Of a stretch of DNA of 26,432 bases, positions 14,550 through 21,471 are shown piece after piece (the first letter of the stretch is position 1; every line of letters starts with the position of its first letter). The stretch comes from JBICHM01 sp043101835. Its GTDB lineage: Bacteria; Planctomycetota; Phycisphaerae; Phycisphaerales; UBA1924. Below the pieces are notes generated by a model, which saw nothing but the letters and a program-made list of their open reading frames with translations, did no database searches and was not told the origin of the DNA. The stretch is taken from positions 1-26,432 of the forward strand of contig JBICHM010000305.1 in NCBI GenBank assembly GCA_043101835.1, given 5' to 3'. A program made the position numbers and the translations under genes.

Positions 14550-17438
14550 ATGATGCACGACGCACCCACCGCCAGCGCGATCCCGCCGCAGTCCCTGCGC
14601 GCCACTCGGCGCCCGGCTGCCAGCGCGCTGCTGGTCGCGCTGAGCGCGGTGCTCGCGCTGTGGGCGGGCGCACCAGCGCAGGCGCGCCAGGAGCGTGAAC
14701 TGCCCACCGACCCTGCGCTGGTGGAGGGCGCGCTCGCCAACGGCCTGCGTTACCTCGTGCGCCCCACCGGCGAGGGGGACCCGGTCGTCATCCGCATCGT
14801 GATTCCGGCGGGGGCCATCCACGAGCCGGCCGAGGCGCGCGGCGTCGCCGAGGTCGTGCACCACCTCGCGAACCTCCGCCCCGACGAGCCCGGCGCCCTC
14901 GACGCCGAGAGCCCGCCGCCCGGCATCGAGGCGCACGGCTACATCACGCTCGACGCGGCCCACTACATCGTCCGCATCGCGAACCCCACGCCCGACCGCC
15001 TCGACGATGCGCTGCGCCTGCTCGCCCAGCCGCTCGACGCGCGGTCCTTCCGTGAAGCCGACCTCCTGCGCGAGCGCCGCGCTGCCGAGGCGCGCCTCAC
15101 CCAGTTCGATACACCCGATGCGCGCGTGCAGCGCGAGTTGCTGCGCCGCCTCCGTCTCGGGCAGGTGGCCGACCGCCTGCCCGCGCCGGGTATCGATGTC
15201 GAGGCGCTTTCGCTCGACGCCGCGGAGGCGTTCCATCGCGCCCGCTACGGGGCGGGGAGCGCGAGCGTCGTGTGCGTCGGCGGCGTCAACCCGGACGACG
15301 TTGCCCAGCGCATCGGGGACGCCTTCGGCGCGCTCCCCGGCACGGTCGCGCCGGACCTCGAATGGTCGCCCACGCCCTACGACGCCCCCTTCGCGGCTGT
15401 CGTGGCCGAGGCCGACCTCGCCGACTGCGATGTGGACGTCGTCGCGATCGCCCCCGAACCCGGTCCGCCCGCGACCGTGCAGGCCTTCGAGCGCGAGCTG
15501 GTGCGAACGGTCGCCCTCCGCGCGCTGGCGCGCCGGCTCGACGCATCAGTCTCGGCCGGCGCGCCCTTCGACGACGGCGCGGCGCATGTGGTCGACCTCG
15601 TCGGCCTGGCCCGGCTCTACAACGTCTTCGTCAGCGGCCCGCCCGATGCGTGGGAGCCGATGCTGGAATCGCTCGTCGCCGAGATCCGGCGCGTGCGTGA
15701 GACCGGGTTCGACCCCGTCGAGATCGAGCGCGCCGGCGACGAGGTGCTCGCCGAACTTCGGCGCGCGCAGATGCAGGATCGCGAGAGCGGCCCGGAGCGC
15801 ATCGCGGGGCGCCTGGCGTTCAGCGCGTCGTCGGGTCGGCCCCCGATGTCGCTTGATCAGCGGGTCGACCTCACCGAGGCGATCGTGCGCGAGATGCTCG
15901 CGGGCGACGCGGCCGACGCCGTGGCCGAGATGTTCGACCCCCGGCGCATCGCTTACGCGGTGTCGATTCCCGCGAGCGCAGGCGCGGATCTGGACGCCGA
16001 GCGCGTCCTCGCCGCCGCGCGCGCCGATGAGGCGGTGTACGCCCCGGCAACGGAGGCGGAGCGTCTCGCCGGGGCGACGATTCCCGAGCCGCCCGCCACA
16101 GGCGCCGTCTCCACGATCAGCCTGCACGAGGCGGCCGGGGTGCTCTCGGCGCGCCTCTCGAACCAAGTGCTCGTCCACCACAAGCGCATCGATGACGCCG
16201 CCGATCGCGTGCATGTGACGATCACGCTTGCCGGCGGTCGCATCGAGGAGTGCGCCGACACGCGCGGGCTCACCGACGCCGCGGCCCTGGCGCTGGCGCG
16301 CCCCGCCACCGGCGCGCTCTCCAGTGCGCAGGTCGCCGACCTGCTCGCGCGTGAGGGCGCCGAACTCGAGGCGCGCATCATCGACGACGCGATCACGCTC
16401 CGCCTGGAATCCAGCCCCGAAGCGCTCGGCCGCTCGCTCTCGCTCATCTATGCGCTCCTGGCCGACGCGCGGATTGAGCCCGCGGCGTTAGACGCCTGGC
16501 GGCGCGCCCGTCTCCGCGAGGCGCGCGAACGCTCGCTCCAGCCGTTCGATGCGTTGCGCGACGCGCTGCCCAGCGTCCTCTTCAGCGCCGACGAGGCGCG
16601 CGTCCGCCCGCTCGCGCCCGACGAGGTGAAGCGCATCACGATCGAGCGCACCGAGGCGTGGCTCGCCCGCCTGCTCGCGGAGTCGCCCATCGAAGTGGGC
16701 ATCGCAGGCCCGATCGATCGCGAGCGCGCGGTGATGATCGCCGCGGCCACGCTCGGCGCATTGCCCGAGCGCCGGCCGATCGGTCCGGAATCGCTCGACC
16801 ATCTCCGTAACGCGCAGCCGGGCGAACGCCCCTTCGCCGCCGACATCGTGCTCGAGAGCGATAGCGCGCAGGCGCTCCTGCTCCTGGCGCTGATCGCCCC
16901 CGATGAGCAGGACACGCGCAACGCGGAGCTGCTGGACATCGGCGCCGGCGCGCTCCGCCAGCGCCTCGAGCGCCTCGGCCGGGGCCGCCCCGGCCTCGTC
17001 TACCCGATGACCGCGTTCTCCCGCCCCGCGCGCATCTACCCGGGCTTCGGGCTGACCTACGCGATCGCCCCCGTCACGGGCGATCGGCTGGAGGAGTTCA
17101 CCGAGTTGCTCGAGCGCGAGTGGAAGGCGTTCCTCGCGGGCGAGATCGACGATTCGTTGCTCCGCGCCGCGCGCGACGGCGAGTCGCGCCGCGCTGCCCG
17201 GCGCCTCTCGGGCGCGGAGGATTGGGCCGATCTGCTCGCCGCTCGGAACTATCGCGATCGCGACCTCGATCGGGAGCTCGACGCCCCCGCGCGCCTCGCG
17301 TCCTACACCTCCGACGATGTTCGCGACGCGATCCGGCGCATTGGTGAGACCGCGCCGGGGCTGCGCATCACGATCCGCGCCGTCTGCCCGGGCGCCGAGG
17401 CCCCCGCCGAGCGGGGCGCGGAGCTGGCGCGCGACTGA
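14550..17438 (+). CDS. Exported M16-family (PqqL-like) protein with altered metal-binding motif
   Basis: The 962-residue protein has the full PqqL-like length, with paired M16 domains in each half. A signal or anchor segment lies at about 22-45. LANGLRYLVRP (about 62-72) matches the start of M16 domains. Where active members carry HxxEH, this protein has EVVHH (101-105), so the first histidine is glutamate and the catalytic glutamate is histidine. A glutamate-bearing helix about 70 residues on (LLRERRAAEARL) resembles the third-ligand region. It is therefore probably an inactive or atypical M16 protein, like non-catalytic M16 subunits. ATG 14550 is followed by another ATG; no strong ribosome site is seen, and a TACCAT at 14499-14504 could be its -10 box. 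rmuC follows after 63 bases. Confidence 0.8.
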   Translation: MMHDAPTASAIPPQSLRATRRPAASALLVALSAVLALWAGAPAQARQERELPTDPALVEGALANGLRYLVRPTGEGDPVVIRIVIPAGAIHEPAEARGVAEVVHHLANLRPDEPGALDAESPPPGIEAHGYITLDAAHYIVRIANPTPDRLDDALRLLAQPLDARSFREADLLRERRAAEARLTQFDTPDARVQRELLRRLRLGQVADRLPAPGIDVEALSLDAAEAFHRARYGAGSASVVCVGGVNPDDVAQRIGDAFGALPGTVAPDLEWSPTPYDAPFAAVVAEADLADCDVDVVAIAPEPGPPATVQAFERELVRTVALRALARRLDASVSAGAPFDDGAAHVVDLVGLARLYNVFVSGPPDAWEPMLESLVAEIRRVRETGFDPVEIERAGDEVLAELRRAQMQDRESGPERIAGRLAFSASSGRPPMSLDQRVDLTEAIVREMLAGDAADAVAEMFDPRRIAYAVSIPASAGADLDAERVLAAARADEAVYAPATEAERLAGATIPEPPATGAVSTISLHEAAGVLSARLSNQVLVHHKRIDDAADRVHVTITLAGGRIEECADTRGLTDAAALALARPATGALSSAQVADLLAREGAELEARIIDDAITLRLESSPEALGRSLSLIYALLADARIEPAALDAWRRARLREARERSLQPFDALRDALPSVLFSADEARVRPLAPDEVKRITIERTEAWLARLLAESPIEVGIAGPIDRERAVMIAAATLGALPERRPIGPESLDHLRNAQPGERPFAADIVLESDSAQALLLLALIAPDEQDTRNAELLDIGAGALRQRLERLGRGRPGLVYPMTAFSRPARIYPGFGLTYAIAPVTGDRLEEFTELLEREWKAFLAGEIDDSLLRAARDGESRRAARRLSGAEDWADLLAARNYRDRDLDRELDAPARLASYTSDDVRDAIRRIGETAPGLRITIRAVCPGAEAPAERGAELARD

Positions 17439-17489
17439 CGCCCGCCCGTCAGAGCCGAGTTTCGCGTCCGAACCCGGCCCCGCCTCCGG

Positions 17490-17495
17490 TACACT
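17490..17495 (+). promoter_or_regulatory. Putative -10 box of rmuC (leaderless)
   Basis: TACACT ends 6 bases before GTG 17502. It supports the GTG start and an own promoter for rmuC despite the nearby upstream gene. Confidence 0.5.
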
Positions 17496-17501
17496 CGTGG
17501 C

Positions 17502-18920
17502 GTGACCGTTGCGCTCGTCATCCTGGGAGTGGTCGCGCTGGCGCTGCTGGGCGCCTGCGTGTGGCTGGCGCTGCAGCTGCCCGGCGCGCGCGCCGCCTCG
17601 GCGCGCGCCGAGGCCGATGCACGCAGCGCGATCAGCGCAAAGGAAGAGGCCGAGCGCCGGCTCCAGACGCTCGACAGCGAACTGCGGAGCCTGCGGGATG
17701 AGTACGCCCAGCGGCGCGACGAGGCCGCCCGCCTCGGCGAGCGTCTGGCCCAGCTCGAGGATCGGCGTCTCGCAGAGGACAAGCGCCGCGCCGAGCAGGA
17801 GCAGCAGTTCAAGGACGCCTTCGAGCGCCTGAGCAACCAGGCGCTCGACGCGTCGTCGAAGCGACTGATCGAACTCGCAGGCCAGGCCTTCGGCAAGCAG
17901 CAGGAGCAAGCGCGCGCTGAGTTCGACCAGCGCCGCAAGAGTGTCGAGGATCTCGTCAAGCCGATCACCGAGACGCTGAAGCGAACCGACGAAAAGCTCC
18001 AGGCCATCGAGCAGCAGCGCACGAGCGCCTACGCGGGGCTGCGCGAGCAGGTCGAGGCGATGACGCACCAGCACCACCACCTGCGCGAGGAGACCGGTCG
18101 CCTCGTGCGGGCGCTCAGCAAGCCGCAGGTGCGTGGGCGGTATGGCGAGATCCAGCTCCAGCGCATCGCCGAGATCGCCGGCATGCGCGAGTACTGCGAT
18201 TTCGACACGCAGAGCACCTACACCGATGAGGAGGGCGCGCGCCAGCGCCCCGACATGGTCGTGCACCTCCCCAACGGGCGCTGCATCGCGATCGACGCCA
18301 AGACCAACACCGATCAGTACCTCGCGGCGCTCGACGCCCCGTCCCCCGACGAGGCCGAGCAGCACCTGAAGAACTTCGCCCGCCACGTCGCCGACCAGGC
18401 CGCGGCCCTCGGGAAGAAGCAGTACTGGGCGAACTTCGATTCCTCGCCCGAGTTCGTCGTGATGTTCATCCCCGGTGATCAGCTGGTGGACGCCGCCCTC
18501 GAGCGCGAGCCCCGGCTGCTCGAATCCGCCGCGGAGCGCGGCGTCATCATCGCCAGCCCCGCCACGCTCATCGGCCTGCTCCGCGCCGTCCACGTCGGCT
18601 GGCGCGAGAAGCGCCTCGGCGAGAGCGCCGAGGAGCTCTTCCAGCTCGGGCGCGAACTCCACGAACGCGCGAGCGTCGCCCTCGGCCACGTGGACGATCT
18701 GGGCAAGGCCATCCACCGTGCGATGAAGAAGTACAACGACGTCGTCGGCTCGGTGGATATGCGCCTCATGCCCACGCTCCGACGCTTCGAAGAGGCGGGC
18801 GCGAAGTCCGCGCGCGAACTGCCCGAACTCGATCAGGTCGAGGTCGAGGTGCGCACGATGAACGCGCTGCCCGCCGGCGCAACGCCGGTCGCCCCCGACG
18901 GCGACGCCGGCGACGACTGA
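17502..18920 (+). CDS. rmuC: RmuC-family DNA recombination protein
   Basis: RmuC limits rearrangement at inverted repeats in E. coli, and its core is related to PD-(D/E)XK nucleases. This 472-residue product has an N-terminal transmembrane helix (about 3-26), a long coiled coil (about 30-200, rich in Glu, Arg, Ala and Gln), and the conserved RmuC domain. That domain begins at RGRYGEIQLQRIAEIAGM (about 211-228) and includes RPDMVVHLPNGRCIAIDAKT (about 249-268), where the aspartate and DAK are the nuclease-like residues. GVIIASPATLIGLLRAV (about 347-363) is also a family hallmark. The start is GTG, set by the signal-anchor and by TACACT 6 bases upstream. It converges with the aspartyl protease gene, with 7 bases between the stops. 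Confidence 0.92.
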   Translation: MTVALVILGVVALALLGACVWLALQLPGARAASARAEADARSAISAKEEAERRLQTLDSELRSLRDEYAQRRDEAARLGERLAQLEDRRLAEDKRRAEQEQQFKDAFERLSNQALDASSKRLIELAGQAFGKQQEQARAEFDQRRKSVEDLVKPITETLKRTDEKLQAIEQQRTSAYAGLREQVEAMTHQHHHLREETGRLVRALSKPQVRGRYGEIQLQRIAEIAGMREYCDFDTQSTYTDEEGARQRPDMVVHLPNGRCIAIDAKTNTDQYLAALDAPSPDEAEQHLKNFARHVADQAAALGKKQYWANFDSSPEFVVMFIPGDQLVDAALEREPRLLESAAERGVIIASPATLIGLLRAVHVGWREKRLGESAEELFQLGRELHERASVALGHVDDLGKAIHRAMKKYNDVVGSVDMRLMPTLRRFEEAGAKSARELPELDQVEVEVRTMNALPAGATPVAPDGDAGDD

Positions 18921-18927
18921 GGGCCGA

Positions 18928-20109
18928 TCACTCGAGCAGCGTCTCGCTGGTGAGCGTCACCGTGAAAGCGGCGCCGTCGCGTTCGAGCGTGATCTCCAGC
19001 CCCTCCGCCGCTTCCATGCGCGAACGCAGGGAACCGAACACCGATGCGTCCACCGCCTCGCCGGCGATCGCGAGCAGGACATCGCCCACACGCACGCCGG
19101 CCCGATCGGCGGGGCTGCCGGGCGTGACCGACGCCACCTCGGGGCGCCCCTCGACCGGCGGCGCGATGAGCATGCCCGTGCCGCGCCGCCCCTCGAAGGT
19201 GACCGGGCCGTCGCCGGGCTTCTCGAAACGAACGAGGCCTGTGCGCTGGTCGAAGGTCATCCGGAAGTGGCGCAGCGCGCCGTAGCCCAGATTGCTCTGC
19301 GGGAAGATCTCCGCGAAGGCGACCACCGGGCGCTCGAGCGTGAACCCGGCGAGTTCGCCGTCGCCCTCCAGGCGCGCCTCCTTGATGAGGAAGGTGTTGA
19401 ACGACGATCGCGCCACGCCGGTGGCGACCGGCGCCCCCGCGACGGCGACACCCTCGATCGTGCCGGCGGGCACGATGATCGTGCCCTGCGAGCCGGTGTC
19501 GATGTGCCCGTGCACCGTCACGCCGCCGAGCGTGAAGTCGATCGCTGGTATGCCCCGTGCGCCGTCGAAAGGAATCGTGTGCGCGCCGGGTTCGAGGGCG
19601 CCGTGGGCGACGACGATCTCGCTCGCCGGGTAGTCCACCGTCAGCAGGAGGTCGTGGAAGAGCGCGAAGCCGAGGATGCCCTCGACCGGCCGACCGTCGG
19701 GCGCACTGCGCACGATGCCGCTGGAGTCGAGCATGACCACATCGCGCCACTCGGCGCCGCCGACGACGAGGCTCTCGATGCGCCGGAGCGGGCGCTCGCC
19801 CCCGCCGCGACCGGTGCCATCGCTGACGCGCACCCGCCCGGCTTCGGGCAGGCCGAGTCGCTCGGCCAGTGCGGTGCTGATGCGCCCGCCGGCGCCTGCC
19901 CCGGTGTCGAGGACGAACAGGTGCGGCCCGTCGCCGTTGACGGTCGCCTCGAGCAGGATGTGCCTTGATTCGTGTGACATCGGCACGCGCAGCGGGGCGT
20001 CGAGCGAGGGCGTGGTGGGGGGCTCGAGCTGCATGCGCTGTTGGGCGTGCGCGCCGGCGACGATGGCGGCCGCAGCGAAGGTGGCCAGGACTGTTCGATG
20101 GAAGAGCAT
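18928..20109 (-). CDS. Exported retropepsin-like aspartyl protease with C-terminal PDZ domain
   Basis: The protein has 393 residues: a signal peptide MLFHRTVLATFAAAAIVAGAHA, two aspartyl protease half-domains with DTG at 68-70 (FVLDTGAGAG) and 204-206 (HIDTGSQGT), and a PDZ domain (about 315-390, VASVTPGSPADRAGVRVGDV). A single chain carrying both DTG halves could form a complete active site without dimerising. Proteases of this kind act on exported or periplasmic proteins; the substrate is unknown. An ATG at 20139 is also in frame, but it lies inside the operator palindrome. ATG 20109 has GGAG 7 bases upstream and starts the signal peptide, so I chose it. The gene is divergent from the PadR-type gene and probably controlled by it. 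Confidence 0.87.
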   Translation of the reverse strand: MLFHRTVLATFAAAAIVAGAHAQQRMQLEPPTTPSLDAPLRVPMSHESRHILLEATVNGDGPHLFVLDTGAGAGGRISTALAERLGLPEAGRVRVSDGTGRGGGERPLRRIESLVVGGAEWRDVVMLDSSGIVRSAPDGRPVEGILGFALFHDLLLTVDYPASEIVVAHGALEPGAHTIPFDGARGIPAIDFTLGGVTVHGHIDTGSQGTIIVPAGTIEGVAVAGAPVATGVARSSFNTFLIKEARLEGDGELAGFTLERPVVAFAEIFPQSNLGYGALRHFRMTFDQRTGLVRFEKPGDGPVTFEGRRGTGMLIAPPVEGRPEVASVTPGSPADRAGVRVGDVLLAIAGEAVDASVFGSLRSRMEAAEGLEITLERDGAAFTVTLTSETLLE

Positions 20110-20136
20110 GGCGGGTCTCCGAGGCCGCGTGGCGGC

Positions 20137-20161
20137 CATATAGTGCGAATCGTACTATGTG
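20137..20161. promoter_or_regulatory. Probable PadR-type operator between divergent genes
   Basis: ATAGTGCGAATCGTACTAT (20140-20158) is an imperfect palindrome centred on 20149 (AGT-n-CGA-a-TCG-n-ACT), and outer bases extend the symmetry to 25 bp. Its A/T-rich arms look like -10 boxes on both strands (TACTAT plus, TATATG minus), so a bound dimer could block both genes. It lies 57 bases from the PadR-type start and 28 from the protease start. Confidence 0.7.
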
Positions 20162-20217
20162 CCGGACGCGCGAGGCCGGCGCGTCCGTCGGAGAGTGACG
20201 GACTTTCTGGAGCGCCC

Positions 20218-20763
20218 ATGGCGGAACTCAGTGAACTCGAGCACTGCGTCCTCGGCGTTGTGTCGCTCCGCCAGCCCTGCACGCCCTACGCGCTGCGGAA
20301 AGTCTTCCTCGATTCGCCGAGCGCCCACTGGAGCGGGAGCGCAGGGGCCATCTATCCCCTCGTGCGCCGCCTGGAGCGGGCCGGGCTGCTGCGGTCGGCG
20401 CCGGATGAGTCCTCAGGGCGCGCGGCGCGTGTGTATCGCGTTACGCCGGCCGGCCGGCGGCGCCTTCGCGCGTGGCTGGCGCCGCCCCTCGACGCTCGAG
20501 CCCGGTTCGAGTTCGATCCGCTCCGGCTGCGTGTGCGCTTTCTCGGGGCACTTTTGCCGGCGCAGCAGGAGGCGTTCTTCAAGGACGCGGCGGATGCGCT
20601 CGATGCCGCCCACGCCGAGGCGCAGGCGACGCTCGACGCCTCCCCCCTCGCCGAGGACCCGTGGCGTCACGCGGCGTCCCTCGGCGCGCTGCGCGCCATT
20701 GAGAGCCGCCGCGCGTGGCTCGAAGAGATCCGAAACCTTCTGCCGGCCGGAGGCGTTGAATAG
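20218..20763 (+). CDS. PadR-family transcriptional regulator
   Basis: The 181-residue protein has an N-terminal winged helix-turn-helix (about 5-90). Visible there are LGVVSLRQPCTPYALRKVF, the recognition region SAGAIYPLVRRLERAGLL and the wing RVYRVTPAGRRRLRAWL, which match PadR closely. The C-terminal helical half (about 95-175, acidic and alanine-rich, ending AIESRRAWLEEIRNLL) fits the PadR dimerisation domain. PadR proteins are usually repressors of divergent or downstream genes, often responding to small molecules. ATG 20218 has GGAG 5 bases upstream; longer in-frame starts cross the operator and are unlikely. The palindrome at 20137-20161 suggests it represses itself and the divergent protease gene. 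Its ligand is unknown. Confidence 0.88.
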   Translation: MAELSELEHCVLGVVSLRQPCTPYALRKVFLDSPSAHWSGSAGAIYPLVRRLERAGLLRSAPDESSGRAARVYRVTPAGRRRLRAWLAPPLDARARFEFDPLRLRVRFLGALLPAQQEAFFKDAADALDAAHAEAQATLDASPLAEDPWRHAASLGALRAIESRRAWLEEIRNLLPAGGVE

Positions 20764-20804
20764 GGGAGCAGGACCGAGCACCCCCGACGCACCGGAGCCA
20801 TCCC

Positions 20805-21152
20805 ATGCGCACCCTCATCGCGATCGTCATCACGTTGCTCGCCGCCTTGGCGGGATTCGCCATCGTCGCCGCCCCGGCGAGCGCGCAGCAGAACGCGCGC
20901 GCCCCGCGCTACGAGTACGCCGAGCTGAGCCTGCGTGGCAACGACGCGATCGTGATCCTCGCGGATCGCGCGGTGTATCTCGAGGGCCCGCGCGAGCGCG
21001 ACCCCGTGAAGGTGGCCAACAACACCAAGCTGGAGGTGGTGATCCCGAATCGCGTGGTGTATCTCACGCGCCTCGGCGATGAGGGATGGGAACTGGTCCC
21101 CGGGCAGACCTCGACCGCGGCGAACAGCTACCTGCTCCGGCGGGCCTACTAG
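20805..21152 (+). CDS. Small exported protein with DUF4177-like C-terminus
   Basis: The protein has 115 residues. A signal peptide or single membrane helix (MRTLIAIVITLLAALAGFAIVAAPASA) is followed by a small domain. The end, LGDEGWELVPGQTSTAANSYLLRR, has the pattern GxEGWELV...YLLKR typical of DUF4177, and YEYAEL near residue 37 fits its first strand. Function unknown. GGAG lies 7 bases before ATG 20805. It follows the PadR-type gene by 41 bases on the same strand and may share its transcript; whether PadR control extends here is uncertain. Confidence 0.72.
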   Translation: MRTLIAIVITLLAALAGFAIVAAPASAQQNARAPRYEYAELSLRGNDAIVILADRAVYLEGPRERDPVKVANNTKLEVVIPNRVVYLTRLGDEGWELVPGQTSTAANSYLLRRAY

Positions 21153-21159
21153 GCGCGCC

Positions 21160-21471
21160 TCACGCCGCGAGCAGGCGGGCGTCTTCGCAGGCGCCCTCGA
21201 CGAGCACGCGGCTCACCCACGAGCCGAAGTCGTTCATCTCGACGCCGAAGGCGGCGTAATCGGGCGTCCAGTCGTTCTCGTCGATGAGGTAGCAGAAGGC
21301 GTAGTCGCCGGGGTCGAGGCGCAGGGAGCGCACCCACCAGCCGTCGCCGGCGGGAGTCATCTCGATGGCGTCATCGCGCCAGCGGGTAAAGTCGCCCGCG
21401 AGCCGCACGCGCGTCGCGTCCGGCAGGTACACGCGGAACACCGCTTCACCGCCCGTGAGCACATCGACCAT
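21160..21471 (-). CDS. Stand-alone CBM48 (glycogen-binding, early-set) domain protein
   Basis: This 103-residue protein is essentially one CBM48 domain, the immunoglobulin-like fold found at the front of glycogen branching and debranching enzymes and in the AMPK beta subunit. VRLAGDFTRWRDDAIEMTPA, DGWWVRSLRLDPGDYAFCYL and IDENDWTPDYAA follow the family pattern (GDFNxW, GxW, pGxYxYxFxVDG). No catalytic domain is attached, so it may bind alpha-glucans or act as a regulatory or scaffold subunit; this is inference. There is no signal peptide, so it is probably cytoplasmic. GGGAGG lies about 9 bases upstream of ATG 21471. Its start codon overlaps that of the divergent lipoprotein gene. Confidence 0.82.
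   Translation of the reverse strand: MVDVLTGGEAVFRVYLPDATRVRLAGDFTRWRDDAIEMTPAGDGWWVRSLRLDPGDYAFCYLIDENDWTPDYAAFGVEMNDFGSWVSRVLVEGACEDARLLAA

Noticed and set aside
16488..18716. A 742-codon minus-strand frame opposite the M16-family gene and rmuC
   Set aside because: It is antisense to the conserved RmuC domain and the M16 C-terminal half, and shows no family motif of its own.
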